A stretch of 64,000 bases of DNA. Source: Physcomitrium patens (Eukaryota; Streptophyta; Bryopsida; Funariales; Funariaceae). Under the pieces are notes generated by a model that had not been told where the DNA came from, did no database searches, and worked only from the letters and a program-made list of their open reading frames with translations. Shown one piece after another: positions 25,470 through 38,668 of this stretch; the stretch's first letter is position 1, and each line of letters begins with the position of its first letter. The position numbers were made by a program, and so were the translations under genes. Where the stretch lies: positions 11,938,469-12,002,468 of the forward strand of contig NC_037269.1 of assembly GCF_000002425.4 (NCBI RefSeq). Direction: 5' to 3'.

Positions 25470-28400
25470 ATAGAAATTGAGGTTTTTATTATAGATAAAA
25501 TAATATCCTATACTATTGTAGATGGTGGAAGTAGTTTGAACATTATGCCTTTCTAAACCATGGAGAAACTAGCATTGAGTATTACTAGCCCATTTCTATT
25601 TGTTATCAAGATGAAAAATCAAAGTCCATGTATTTCAATAGGCCAAATAAAAAAATTCTAAGATTTGGATTGAGAGAGAAGAATATGTCTTGATATATCA
25701 TGTTATTCAGATGCATATATTTAAGTTTTGTTTTGTTTTGTTTTGTTTTTTTTTTTTTTTTATTACTTGATAGGCTATAATTAAGGGATTGAAAAGCCAT
25801 AGTCAACTAGAGAAGAGATAAAGCTCATATTATCTTTGATCTATGGAAAAATAAAACCAAATCTCCATACAACCTATATTTGATCATAAAAAAATTAATT
25901 CCTTTGATTCTTGGAATAATATCTAATTATCTAAATTATAAGAAAAATTAATAAAGTTATTTAATTCAATTGACCAAGATTCAAAGAAAATAGAATATTT
26001 AGATTTGAATCTTTATCAATGAAAAGATAATAGAGAATTTAAACAATAATTAAATGATCAACGAGACTCTAATTTTGATTATTTTATATCTATTTATTTT
26101 TTAAAAAATATATTAAAAATTAAAAAAGTTGAAGAAATCCTAGTTTTTAGCATTAACATAGATAGAACATTAGAAGAAAAAATTGAGGTCCTTAAAAGAG
26201 ATGCCAACTTGATTCTACTTCTTAGATTTTAAAATATTTCATTAAAAATTATAGTTGGAAATGGAATTGTCAACTATCATCTCATACCTAATAATTGATA
26301 AATGAATTCTTTAGAACAATCTTTAATATAAGAATCTAAATGAAATTTTGTATATATATTCCACAAAAGAGAAGAGCCTAAAAACATTAAAATTAGAATT
26401 CATTTAAATCAAGAAGAAATGTTTAGATATTATAATTAAAGCACAAAATATAGAGACGTTTCAGCATGGTCATACAAAGATTTGAAGGATATTCTACCTA
26501 TGGTGGCTCAATATCTTATTTTTCTTATTATTGGTGCCAAGGCAATTAGTCAAACAAAAAGACGTATAAACCTCCAACTCCAATTGATTATTAAAGGAGA
26601 GTTAGAAAAAATATTAAAATTTGGTTTTATTAAATCGATAGAAATAACAAATTAGATCTCTCCTATGGTCTTTGTGTAGAAGGAGAATGGTAAATTAAGA
26701 GTTTACATAAATTATCGAAAACTCAATAAGCACACTTAAAATGATTATTTTTACCTTTTTTTTTATTAATAGTATTTTAGATAAAGTGGCAGATTACAAA
26801 ATCTATATGTTTATAGATGATTATTTTGATTATAATCAAATTTTTATAGTTCTAAAAGATTGCCATAAAATGACTTTTATCACTTCCTTGGATACCTTTA
26901 ATTTTTTTGATCATGTCTTTTGGACTTTGTAATGTTTTTTTTTTCCTTCCAAAGAGCCATGACCTTTGTATTTTTAATTTTGCTATATAAATTAATGTCA
27001 ATATTCATAGATGATTTTAATATCCAATTCAATACCAAGGATCATCTAAAACATGTAGAAGAAATCTTAGAAAGATGTAAAGAAATAGAAATTGATTTAA
27101 ATCTTGATAAATTATACTTGATAATACAAAAAAGGGTCTTCTTGGATTATATGGTATCTAAGAAGGAAGACAATCCAATTTAGAAAAAATAGAAGTCATA
27201 GCTAAAATGGAACCTCTTAAAAATATTAAGAGAGTAAAAAATATCTTATAACATCTTTGATGGTATTGAGAATTAATTCTCCACTATGCCACAAAAACTT
27301 TATTTATTACCAATCTCAAAAAGAAGTTGATTAAGTTTTGGTAGACAAAAGATTATTAAGAAGCTTTTGATTGAATAAAGGCAACATTAAGCTCTTATCC
27401 CATCTAAAAACCACTTAATTAAAATCTTTCCTTCTATATCTATTGTGATGCTTTATTGATAGTAGTAGATAGTGTATTATGTCAACCAATAGAAGGTGGG
27501 CATTAAAATTATGCTATAGCATTTGCTAACAAAAAATTAAATGTAGTAGAAAAAAATTATAGTACCATAAAAAAAAAAAATTTAGCGTCAATTTTTTTTA
27601 TGAAAAAATTTTGACATTACTTATTAAATTCTATGGTATTTTTTTTGTTGACTATATGGCCATCAAATATCTAATGAATAAAACAAATTTGAGTAGTCAT
27701 ATAACTCAATAGATATTGTTATTAGAAAAATTTGACTACAAGGTAGAATAAAAACTTAAAAAATTACATAACCAAGCAAATCACCTTTTGAAGTTAAAAA
27801 GAGATATAAGCCCTACTTCTATTGATAAAAACTTAGCAGATGAATCTCTTTTTATCATCTCTATCCATCTTACTTGATATAATCACATCATAATTTTTTA
27901 AAATTTTAATCAATTTTTGGAAGAATTTTTCAAATATTAATGATTTAAGATTAGAATTAATAGCACTCATTTTTTTATTTTAAGAAAAAGATTGTATTGT
28001 TAAGGAGTAGATGGTCTTTTCAAACAATATGTAGTAGTTGATGAAGTACCAACCATATTAATAGCATGCTACCATAGCCCATGTGGAGACATATCAAGTA
28101 GATTGACAACTCAAATGGTAATGAAAGCAAGGTATTTTTGGCCTACCATATTTCAAGATGTATATGATTATATTAAACAACGTAACTCTTAGCAACATTA
28201 TGAAAAAAATGATTTATATATGGCACTTTTTTTCTACATATCCTTATATTTTGTTTCTTTTAAAAAATAGGAAATTAATTACATAGAAAAAATTCACCCT
28301 AATTCTTTAAGAGGGATGAAACATATTGTAGTGGCCATGGAATATCTAATAAAATAGATAGAAGCAAGAGCTGTTAAAACCAATAATGCTATCTACATAG

Positions 28401-28960
28401 CTAATTTTATATATGAGCAAATCATTACTTGATTTGATTGTATCAAAATTTTGATTAGAGATCAAAGTACATACTTCTTGAATAGTGTGATAGCGGAGAT
28501 GAAATAGGTTTAATATAAACTTTCATATGACTATTCCTTACTATCCACCAACTAATGGTCATATAAAAAGAGTAAACTAAACCTTAGTTAATATCCTAAA
28601 AAAAACAATACAAGATTCTAAGAAAGATTGGAATACAAAATTACTAACAACCTTGTGGACTTATCATATAACTTACAAGGTCACAACCAAGGCTACTCCA
28701 TTTTTTTAGTGTATGGAATAGAAGCAATTTTTCTATTTGAATTTAAAGTCAATTCTCTTAGGATAGCAATAAATGATTGACTAACTATCTAAGAATCCTT
28801 GAAATATATATTAGAATAATTAGTGGGCCTTGATGAAATTTAAAAGATTAGAGCTTAACATATAGAAGCAATTCAAAGGAAAAAAAATTACTTTTAATAA
28901 AAAATACAGGAAGAGAGTCTTACAACCAAAAAAGCTAGTGTTGTTATAAAATGCTAAGAG
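25470..28960 (+). mobile_element. Decayed Ty3/gypsy element, Tat/Athila-like
   Basis: The plus strand carries, in order and with many stops, an aspartic protease remnant with DGGSSLNIMP (about 25525), and an RT block with an MFIDDYFDYNQI-like segment (26808-26850; family form FLDGYSGYNQI). The RT palm follows (26998-27170) with FIDDF in place of YLDD and a HLKHVEEILERCKEI helix. RNase H comes next with FIYCDA (27420-27560) and a FDYKVE phrase at about 27730, then an integrase with YFWP (28135), EYL.K.IEARAVK (28345-28375) and IRDQSTYFLN (28455). The FLDGYSGYNQI-type RT and the IVATEY-type integrase are those of the Tat/Athila side of plant gypsy, not of the chromoviruses nearby. No LTRs were identified. 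Confidence 0.8.
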
Positions 28961-29999
28961 AATGGATTTCTTTGGCAAATTTGATGCTCTCTGGTTAGAT
29001 CCTTATTATGTTTAGAATTTTTTTGACAGCTCTTTATAATTGAAAACATTAAATGGTAAATTATTTCTAATAAGAACATTTGAAAATAGATGTAAGGAAT
29101 AATAAGTATGAAAAAATTACCACATAATGATAAAAATAAGTTATACACTTATTACTCAAGTTGAGTAAAATTCTAGCTAAACAAAGTCAATCTTGATTTT
29201 TATCAAATTTTTTTGGATTTTGATTCATTAGAGAGGCAAAGTAATTCTACAAATGATGCTTATTTCTATTAGGATATTATCTCTTCCATTTATTAAGAGA
29301 TAATGAATCCTATGTAAAAAAATAAAAAATAAAAAAAATAAAAAAAAAAACAATCTTGTTTTATAGGATTTGGATATAATTTAGAATAGGATAGCATCCT
29401 TGGGTTGTGGGCAATTTGCCACAAAAGTGGTTATATAAGAGGTGGTCTAGATTCAAATCCAGTCCATATAAGTAGCTATGCATAAGAACTAGTGTAAAAA
29501 TAGGAAGGTGACCAACTTATCCAATCTAGAAGATATGTAGTCCATATGTGAATCACTAAATTGACTCACTTGAATATTTAGTATAAAAAGGCACCTATTA
29601 TGCCTTTTATTATAAGTTTTGTGAATTAGTAGTAGAATTTTTTGAAAAAATAAAAAATAGATTGCTAATAGCAGATATGCAGCCTAGGATAGAATTTATT
29701 AAGACAAATTTCAATGATAAATATGTTTTTTGTAGCTAACATAAGATGATGGCCACTTGGAGTAGCCCTTATTATCAAAAGAAAAAAATATTAATAATTC
29801 TTAAAATATGCATATATATATATACATATATATGTTATAAAAATAAATAAATAAATAATAAGCTCAAAACAACAGGAGAAAAGAAAAAATATGAAAAAGA
29901 AGAAGAATCAAAAGGAAGAGAAGAAAAAAAGAGAAAAAGAAAAAGAAAAAAAGATATAAAGAAAAAAAGTTATAAAGAAAAAAAAAGAATAGGTGATGA
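28961..29999. other. AT-rich and purine-rich sequence, no gene seen
   Basis: The stretch holds only low-complexity features. A TA run lies at about 29813-29833 and a strongly purine-rich AAG/AAAG tract runs from about 29870 to 29990. Confidence 0.5.
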
Positions 30000-31160
30000 G
30001 GAGGGCAAGAGGCTTCTCAGGAACGGCGATGGCCTCTTCATCGATAAGGGTCTAGCCGCCCTGGATCCCATCTTTTTTGTTTGTTTGTTTGTTTGTTTGT
30101 TTGTTTGTTTGTTTTACTAGCAATACTAGTTGAGGAAGCGCCAACAAATTTGGCTGGTGGTGCTTATCCCTTAGGCAATCGGGGTTGCCGTCAACGATTC
30201 GAGCGCTCTTCTTTCCATGATCAACGTAGAGCTCCATATTAGGTGGTGCTACGGTGGAGTCCGCAGTTTAGATTGAGGAGGTAGAATTGTTTTGTGCGGC
30301 GGAAGTGGTTCCTCTTTCCCATGGGGTTCTTGCACTTTGAATTGTGAAGTGGACATCGTTAATAGACATTATTTTTTGTCTTCCTCTCGGATCTGTCTCA
30401 GATCTGGTTGTTATGCAATTTCCAGTTGGTTGCGGAATTTAAGTTTTTGTCAACATTCTTTCCTTTCCGGAGTTGGTGTTGCAACAATCTGGACTTGCTA
30501 CAAGGTCGGTTTTGTTCCGAGTGTGATTCCGTGGTTATGGACTATGTTGCCGCTAGTTGCTAGTGGATTGACAAAGTTTTTATTTTATTTTTTATCTTCT
30601 CTTCAATTTCTTCTGTAGATCTTATTGTTGTTCTACTCGCCTTCAAAGTAGCATCGTTTTGGATTGGCTTGGTTTTCTCGTTAATTTTTTTCTCTCTTAT
30701 TGCTACTTAGTAATTCTCGCTCAGTGAGTTGGAAATTTTCCGTTGTATAGACTCTCCTCTATAAGTCGTCTCGTGTTCTCCTGGTCGATCTGCTGCTGGA
30801 GGTGCTGTTGTCGCTCGGTTGTACTACAGAGTGATTGTGGTGTTGTTCTTTTTTCTTGTGGTTTTGCGGTGGTTGCACAAGGTTTTAAGTGGAACCAAAA
30901 GCATACCAACAAGAATTTCTTCTTTGTTGTGCTTCTGTAAGTGGATTTGAGTGGTGGTTCTGCTACAGTGTCGTGCGACGACATTATTCCGCGTGTGGTT
31001 TCTTCCTTAAATAGTGGACGTTGTTGCGGTAGGGATGGAATTTGGCTTTGGTGGACGCCCAGCAGGGTGCAGACGTCCATAGTAGCAGGATGAAGGCTCC
31101 TCACCAGGAAATAAGGGTGGATGTTGAAAGCCCTGAGGAACATGGCTAGAGTGAGTGGAG
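30000..31160. other. GC-moderate block of unknown identity with (TTTG)n
   Basis: Composition is clearly higher in GC than the flanks on both sides, which suggests a discrete insertion or a gene relic. It contains (TTTG)9-10 at about 30076-30114. Frames of 108 codons (30292-30618, +) and 140 codons (30721-31143, -) are open, but neither resembles a protein I know. The minus frame is Gln/Thr-rich near its end. Confidence 0.4.
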
Positions 31161-32224
31161 TGCAACAGAAATCTGAGCCCTCCTCAAAGTGTGCCCTTTG
31201 TGGTGGATTAAGGTAGTCAACGTTGAACTTCTACATTAGACAAATTAGGTTAGATTTGAATGAACTTAGAATAGGATTTAATTAGGTCAAAATTGGATGT
31301 GTTCCTATTGGATGAAAATTAAATAAAGGATGATGTATTTAAGCATAGAGGAATTTTGAAGATGGATGATAAATTATTCATGGATCAGATTTCATTCATG
31401 GATGATTTTTTTATTAATGAATGAAATTTAAATAAATAATATAAAATAATAAAAAATCAACCAAACTAAAATCAATAAAAAAAACAAGTATTAATAGAAA
31501 GAACTTCTTTGGTATGCATGTTGTAAATAGATTGTTGTTGTAAGTGCTGCTTAATAACTTGGTGTTTAAAGAAGATTAAAGAGTGATTTGATTAAGATTT
31601 AATAAATAGCTATAATTCCTAAAATTTATATAGTTAATTCACTTGTTGTGAATTAGAATAAACTTCCAATCAATAGAGATTTATTTTAGCTCACAATAGT
31701 GCATTCAAAAACACTCAACCAAACAAAAGACAAACAATCAGCAAAAATCATATCCATCAACAACCAACAAAAAAATGAAATGAAATGAAGATACGAAAAA
31801 GATTCACATTGTTTCTGACTGGATCAATCACATAACAATTAATACAAAGTAACAAAGCCTCTCCTCTTCCTTAGAAGCCTTAGTTGTAGATGTAGTGGAT
31901 AACTTGGACAATCTATCACCAACCTTACAATCGCCTTGCTTCACTTTCAAATAAGAGGAACTTAGAAGATGGACCATAGTCAATAGAAACAACAAGGCCA
32001 TTAAATTCCTTTCTTGCAAACTATTAGTAGCTTTGATACCCAAAAAAAAAAATGTCCTATATCTTCTAATGTATTAGAAGATTAAATCTATGAGCTTCTT
32101 TAAATCAAACATACAATCTTCTATACAAAATGTCAAGTGAAATTAAGGCCTATATTATATACTAATTAAATATACAACTCTTCTTGAGCCTTAATCATAG
32201 CAAATTATAAGGAACAAAAATAAC
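31161..32224. other. AT-rich sequence, no convincing gene
   Basis: A 71-codon minus-strand frame at 31828-32043 has a hydrophobic stretch (LMALLFLLTMVHLL) but no known family. Otherwise nothing is seen. Confidence 0.4.
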
Positions 32225-32781
32225 TATCATAGATATATATATTTATTCCAATAATTACTTATATGATTAGATAGAAGTAGGTAAATATAAATTAATTTCA
32301 TAATATCTTTTAGAGAAGCTTTTTAGAAGCTTCATAGATGTAATTTTGATTTTACACATATTTATAGTTGATTGATAGGTTAGAAACTTGGTCAACAAAT
32401 TAATCACGTACCATATATGTTGCTAGCTTGTAGAACCAACTAATTATGTGGTGCACATATATTATGTAGATAGTTTTCCTTGCAAGTTACGACATATGTC
32501 TAATAAAGTCAACACATGTTGGAGGTCCTATAGAAAATTGCCATATAATTTTTAGTTAAAGAGTATATATAGAGGCAAGAGTGAAGTTTTTTTTTTAATC
32601 TTATCAACATCTTTTTAATCCTTAGTCTTGTTTCAAGACTTTCTAGTCTTCTTGTCTTTGGCAGTAGCTATTCTAGTTCAATATAGTACCATTTTGAATG
32701 ATTTTTTAATCTTTTTAAGTAACATGAGAGTATATTGAGATTTTTTTTTTTTTTTTTTTTTTAAGATTCATGTCATTGATT
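32225..32781 (+). mobile_element. LTR 1 of the D-family chain
   Basis: It starts TATCATAGATAT, where the D consensus is TGTCATAGA, and shares the D landmarks through TATA (from 32564) and the primer region. The primer 11-mer here is AATCTTATCAA at 32597-32607, 33 bp after the TATA start. A T22 run at 32741-32762 lies near its end. Confidence 0.8.
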
Positions 32782-33319
32782 GTTTGATAAGAATGCTAAT
32801 TCATTATTCTTATCTTATTTTAGAAATGAGTGGATTATCCTTCTTCTATTATTGTATTTTAAAGGTTATAGATTACCTACCTTTAAAAAAATTATTTATT
32901 TTTTTAATACTAATTTTTTCTTTAAAAAAATTATATCTCTTTGTGGAAATTTTCATTTGATATAAGAGATTGCGGATTACCCTTCTCTAATTTGACTTGT
33001 GGATTTATTAAGTTATTTGAAATAGAAGAAAAAATAATAGATGCTATACTTGGATGGAAGTGAAAATAGATTTACAACTATTGCAGATCTTTACTAACTT
33101 GTCAACACTTTTAAAAAAGAAATTTCATACATCACCATTACCAACAACAGAAGCGCTAATCCTATGCCTATAGAAGAAGTTCAAACTAAAAAGAAGCATG
33201 TAAATCAACATCAATTAAATCTAAGAAGTTTTTCTATAAGTATAAGAGGAATAAGGATTAATATATCGAAGAAGTTTAATAGAATAAGATCAAAATTTCA
33301 AGAATTTCACCAATAAGTG
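32782..33319 (+). mobile_element. D-family leader and gag fragment after LTR 1
   Basis: GT and then the primer-binding site TTGATAAGAAT (32784-32794) follow the LTR directly. The leader then has GGATTAC-type repeats at about 32829, 32871 and 32967. Only a short gag remnant follows before the next LTR, so most of the internal region is deleted. Confidence 0.7.
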
Positions 33320-33878
33320 TGTCACAAATATATATCTATTGTAATTATTGTCTAGGTAATATGAATAGGTAGAAGTAGGTAAAAGTAGACTAATTTCATA
33401 ATACCTTTTAGAAAAGCTTCTTAGAAGCTTTGAAAAAGCTTTTTAGATGTTTTTTTGATTTTATATGTGTTTGTAGTTGATTGATAGGTTAGAAACTTGG
33501 TCATCAAGCTAACCATGTGTCACATATGTCAATAGCTTGTGAAACAAGCTAAATATGTGGCATCCATATAAACAATTTACCTTGCAAGTTAAGATACGTA
33601 TCATGCAAAGTCAATACATTTTTGGACATCCTACAGAACATTGCCACATAGATCCTAAGTAGATAGTATATATAGAGGCAAGAGTGAAGCCTTATTCACT
33701 CTTGTCAATTCCTTTCTTGTTTCTAGTTTAGTTTCAAGAGTCTCTAATTTTCTTATCTTTTGGCAATAGCCATTCTATTTTTATTTTAATATACATACTT
33801 CTCTATTTCTATTTTGTCTTATTTCTTTGAGAGAGTTTCACTTATTTATTTGCTTTCATTGAATTCTTGTCCTTGATA
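33320..33878 (+). mobile_element. LTR 2 of the D-family chain; 5' LTR of element D1
   Basis: 559 bp, TGTCACAAATATA ... CCTTGATA. A TATA box begins at 33667, and the perfect inverted repeat AAGAGTGAA/TTCACTCTT is at 33680-33688 and 33695-33703. The proposed transcript 5' 11-mer ACTCTTGTCAA is at 33698-33708. Confidence 0.85.
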
Positions 33879-36800
33879 GATTAACAAGAGTATATTTATA
33901 ATATAAGAGCTTTGTCTTTTTTTTAATTAAGAATGGATTACTCTTTTTTCTTGATAAGACTTAAGCATATTAGGAGTTTAGATTACCCTCTTCAAAATTG
34001 ATATTGTTCTTAGTATTTTTGTTTATTTTCAAGTTTTTTCTTCTATTTCTTTTAAGAAATATTAGACATTTTTTTTTAAAGTATTATCATAGCAATGCTT
34101 CTTGAAATGAAGAGTGCAATAGTACAAATACAAGAGCAATTCAAAAAGTTAATACTTACAATGCATCAACTCAATTTACTACCATAAGAAGCAATAAGAA
34201 AGGTAGGAAGCAAAGATATAGAGATGATTACAGCTACTTCAACATTTCCACCAATTCATGTCGCTTCTATTATGATAAGACATTCTTCCAATATTAGAGA
34301 ACCAAAGATTGGACTGCTTGAGAAGTTTGATGGTATAAGATGTAAGTTTTAAGAATTTTTAAATCAAGTACAACTTGTAATTGAACTTCAACTCCAAAGA
34401 TATCTAATTCTAGGATTGCAAGTTAGATTCATTGATACACTTCTTTCAAGTTCAGCATTATCATGATTTTTTCTTTTTTCAAACAATGAAATCTAATATT
34501 GGATAATTTGAAGGCTTTTTTGGTATAGTTTTGATCCATGTATGGATAATATGATGCAATTTAGATTGCAACCAATAAGATTCATATTTTGTAACAATAA
34601 AATTGATCAATAATGCTATATGCTTCATAGTTTTGATAACTTGTAATTGATATTAAATAGGATGATGTTGTACTTATTAATTGATTTTTCTATATATTAT
34701 AATATAAAGTAAAAAAATTAATGATCAACTTACTTGATCCTCAAACATTGAGTCAAATAATTGACTTTATTATGAGGTGTGACAATTGACTTTTTGAATT
34801 TCAATATGAAAGTCACACAAGTACATGTCAATATTACCATAATTCAATAATAATATCAACATATTCTCAATATATATATTTGAAAGTAGAAGATATACAA
34901 ATTGATGCCATACGTTTCAAACCTCTTATTGAGCAAGAAAAGACTTGTCATTGTTAGAAAGAATTTTGCTTGTATTGTAAAAAATCTAAATATAATGCTC
35001 AACATTATCCAAAAAAGCGATGCAACCACAAAATGAGAAGTATGGCTGTTGGAAAAGATAGTATGTTAGAAAACAAGTTTGTCAAGCCATAATAAAGGCT
35101 GTGCGATTGAAACCTTATACAACACCTAATAAAGGTCTTATTCTCTCTTCAAAACCATCTCCTTATTTTATAATAACTATTATTTTAGATCCCAAATATT
35201 ACAAAGCGTCTACCTTATTATATTTAAAAGCATCACCATATTTCTTAGATGAAGAATTTGCTAAAAGACATAGCATACTTTTAATGAAGAAAATTAAACT
35301 TATTCATGTAGAAGTCATAGATGGTTGTCTATTATCTTCAAAAAATATTATTCATGAAATCCTTCCTATAGAAGTAACAACTAATGGTGATAGTAGCTTT
35401 GTAATATTTAATATCATTAGATCGCTCTCTAATCTAATCATTTTAGTTTTATCATAGCTAAAAAAATATAACCCAAAAATAAATTAGATTTCTTGTTGTC
35501 TTAGCTTTTTGAAAGTATAACTAAGAATATAGTTGATCAAATAGAAAGTCATAAGTCTACAACAATTAAATCTGTATTTGTAGATGCAAGAGCTTTCTTG
35601 CATGCTGCAAAAAAAAGATTACCTCGTGTCATTTATGTTGCAATTGTTTTTAATAGTGGAAAGACTTCAAGTGGCATTTTAAGTCAATATTAAGATTTTT
35701 AAGATGTATTTGAGAAGAAGAATGCAGACACTCTATTAGAACATTGTTCTATGACTACTCAATTAATCTTTAAGAAGAAGCTCATCTATCGTTTGGACTA
35801 ATTTATAGTTTATTACAAAATGAGTTAATTGAACTCAAGAAATACATTGAAGAAAATTTGGCCAAAAACTTCATATATCATTCCAAATTTCTAATAAGAG
35901 CTCTAATTTTATTTATGAAAAAAAATGATGGATCATTGCGGATGTATATTGATTATCAAGGGCTCAACAAAATCACCATCAAGAATAGATACTTATTATT
36001 TTTAATATTTAAACTTTTTTATCAGTTAAATCAAGCTAAGATCTATACAAAAATAGATCTATGATGAACATAAAATGTGGTATGTATCAAAGAAAGAGAT
36101 GAATGGAAGACTATGTTTAAAACAAGGTATGGATATTTTGAATACAATATCATACCTTTTAAACTTACAAATGAACCAATGGCTTTCTAACATCTAATGA
36201 ATGATGGTTTTTGAGAGTTTTTAAATAACTTTATTATTTATTATCTAGACAATATCTTAATCTATTTTAAGAATATAAAAGAATATGAACTTTATGTTCA
36301 TTGTGTATTACAAAAATTAAGAGATGCGAGATTCTATGCCAAGATAAAAAAGTGTGTATTCTATGCTATTTAAGTCAAATTTTCAGAATACATCATTTCA
36401 AATGATAGACATATGATGGATCCTAAAAAAGTTCAATTTATTATAAATTAGAAGTTTTTAAAAACGATAAGAGATGTCTAATATTTTTTAAGATTTACTA
36501 ACTACTGCTTAATCTTCATCAAGAACTTCTCTCAAGTTGTAGATCTACTTATATGTTTGACCTGTAAAGACAAATCTCAATAGAATCAAGAAGAAAAAGT
36601 AATATTTGAAGCTTTGAAGATAGCCTTTATTGCTGCATCAATCTTGTATTGCATTGACTTTTTAAATCATTTTTTTATGGAAATAGATGTATTAGACTTT
36701 GCTTTGGATGTCATGTTATCAAAAATGGGAATAGATGATAAACTTCACCTAATAGCTTTTTATTCAAGAAATATTTTAGTAATTGAGATCAATTATAAAA

Positions 36801-38256
36801 TTCACAATAAAGAACTTTTTATATTTATAGACTTGTTTCAGAGATGGTGCCATTATCTAAAAGGTACTTTTAATCCAATCATTGTTTATACTGACCACAA
36901 GAATCTTAAATATTTTATGTCAGTACATATTTTGAATTTTTGTCAAGTTCGTTGAAGCATATTTTTGTCAAGATTTGATTTTAATATCACTTATTGATCC
37001 AAAAAATAAAAAGGTTTGTCAAACACCTTTTCTAAATGTTCTTATCTTGTACCAAATGAAAGAAATACATCTTTTAATCAATTAAGAATACTTCTCTTGA
37101 AGCCAAAGCATTTTCATCTTTGAGCAATAAAATCAATATTGAATGTTGATTCAACCTTTTGTCAAATAAATTCAATCAAGTATGTCTTTTCATCTTTTTA
37201 TTCATAATATCAAGAACCTTTTTTCTAAGTCTCACAATGCTTTTAAGTTTGAGTTCAAAAATAACCTACTTTATTTTGAAGGATACCTATATATTTCAAG
37301 ATGAGAAGCACGTTTATATATTCTTCAAGCATGTCATGACTTTCTAATGGCTGGATATTTCGGCTACAACAAGACTTTAGAACTTATATCTAGAGTTTTT
37401 AATGGCCACAAATATGGAAGGTAGTGAAAGACTTTGTCTAATCATATGACATTTTTTTAAGGTCAAAAACTCCTTGTCATCAATCCTATAGACTTCTCTA
37501 ATCATTATCCATTCTAAAACAATCATAGTTTTCTATTTCTATGGATTTTATTATAGTTCTTCTACTCTCACGTTCTTATGACTTTATATTTGTGATAGTA
37601 GATTGTTTCACCAAGATAGTACATTTTGTACCATATACAAAAGCTATCACTAGTAAAAAAATAGCCAAGCTTTTCCTTGACAACATCTATTGCTATTATG
37701 GATTGTCTAAAGATATTATATTATATAAGAGAACTCAGTTTTTATCAAGATTTTGAAGAATGCTTTTCAAGATTCTAAAAGTCAACATAAAACTATCTTC
37801 AAATTAATAGACAAAAAAAAAATATGTAAACTAAGTTTTGGACTAGTATTTGAGATGTATCATCAATTATCAATAAGATGATTGAATTACGCTTTTGCCA
37901 TTGATAAAATTTTCTTATAATAATATAATACATTCTTTTATGTAAGAAATACCTTTCTTTTTTAATTATGATTACATCTAAGACTTTATGCTTTTAACTT
38001 TTTAAAAGTTGATAATCTTATGGCAGAAGATTTGGCAAATCATTTATTTGAGATACATACATCAATGAATGTATGGCTAAAAGAGGCTTAAGAACAACAA
38101 AAGAATAACATAAATGCTTATTGATAGGAACAACCTCGTTTCTATATTGGTGATAAGATATGGTTTGTCATAATATTAAAACTATTTGTCCTTGTGATAA
38201 ATTGAATTATCATAGACTTTGACTATTTTATATTTATAAACTGATCAATCTTTATA
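33879..38256 (+). mobile_element. Element D1 internal region, first part: gag, protease, RT, RNase H, integrase (decayed chromovirus)
   Basis: The order is that of a Ty3/gypsy element. The leader has GGATTAC repeats at 33937 and 33983. Gag remnants follow (34090-34700) with an EKFDG motif, and a degenerate zinc knuckle (CLYCKK..., from 34968). The protease is an open frame at 35101-35457 with YFLDEEFAKRH, in which the DSG site is altered. The RT starts at 35858 with FMKKNDGSLRMYIDY; its active site reads YLDN instead of YLDD (about 36242). RNase H is at 36614-36955 with TDHKNLKYF. The integrase core is around 37541-37756, where the zinc-finger cysteines have become Tyr and Phe. The C-terminal integrase lies at 37990-38250. 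Stops throughout make it dead. It is interrupted at 38257 by element C and continues at 44352. Confidence 0.85.
33881..33891 (+). promoter_or_regulatory. Self-primer binding site of element D1
   Basis: TTAACAAGAGT lies two bases after the 5' LTR. It is complementary at 10 of 11 positions to the LTR 11-mer ACTCTTGTCAA (33698-33708), which sits 31 bp from the TATA box. The single mismatch is an A where G would pair, a change expected from cytosine deamination. No TGG-starting tRNA site is present. Confidence 0.75.
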
Positions 38257-38654
38257 TGTCACGGACATAGAAATACAGGCTCGAGATCTAACAAGAAGTT
38301 CAAGAAGAACTGGCAAGAACTAGATTAATCAGATGAATACAAGAACAACACCAGAGAAGTGAGCTAGAGCTCCAAGAGATGTCTTGTCTAGACTGAAGAA
38401 CTCTTCAGCCTCGATTCCAATATATATTCCTATTTAGGAAGCTTCTCCAGTAACTTCTATCAACTAGGAAGCTTTTAGAAGGTTCTAGAGACTTGCTTCT
38501 AGAAGGTTCTAGAAACTTGTCTCTAGAAGGTTCTAAGGACTATGTCCCTAACATCTTCTACTAACTAAGAAGCTTTTAGAAGGTTCCAGAGACTTGCTTC
38601 TAGAAGGTTCTAGAAACTTGTCTCTAGAAGATTCTAAGGACTATGTCTCTAACA
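38257..38654 (-). repeat. Element C 3' LTR
   Basis: 398 bp. It differs from the 374-bp 5' LTR mainly by one extra ~24-bp AGACTTGCTTCTAGAAGG-type unit. Both LTRs contain tandemly repeated TTCTAGAAGGTTC motifs and a roughly 100-bp internal duplication in U3. The primer 11-mer in this LTR has one difference (plus-strand TTGTCTAGACT, 38384-38394). Confidence 0.93.
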
Positions 38655-38668
38655 TCACCCCCTCCTTT
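38655..38668 (-). other. Polypurine tract of element C
   Basis: On the minus strand AAAGGAGGGGGTGA directly precedes the 3' LTR, as expected for the plus-strand primer. Confidence 0.9.

Noticed and set aside
29400-29475. tRNA-like stretch with TTCAAATCC
   Set aside because: The T-arm and acceptor stem do not pair properly and no anticodon arm can be built. At best it is a decayed tRNA-derived repeat.
29870-29990. Purine-rich AAAG tract as a polypurine tract or regulatory element
   Set aside because: It is far longer than a retroviral polypurine tract and is not next to an LTR. It is probably simple sequence.
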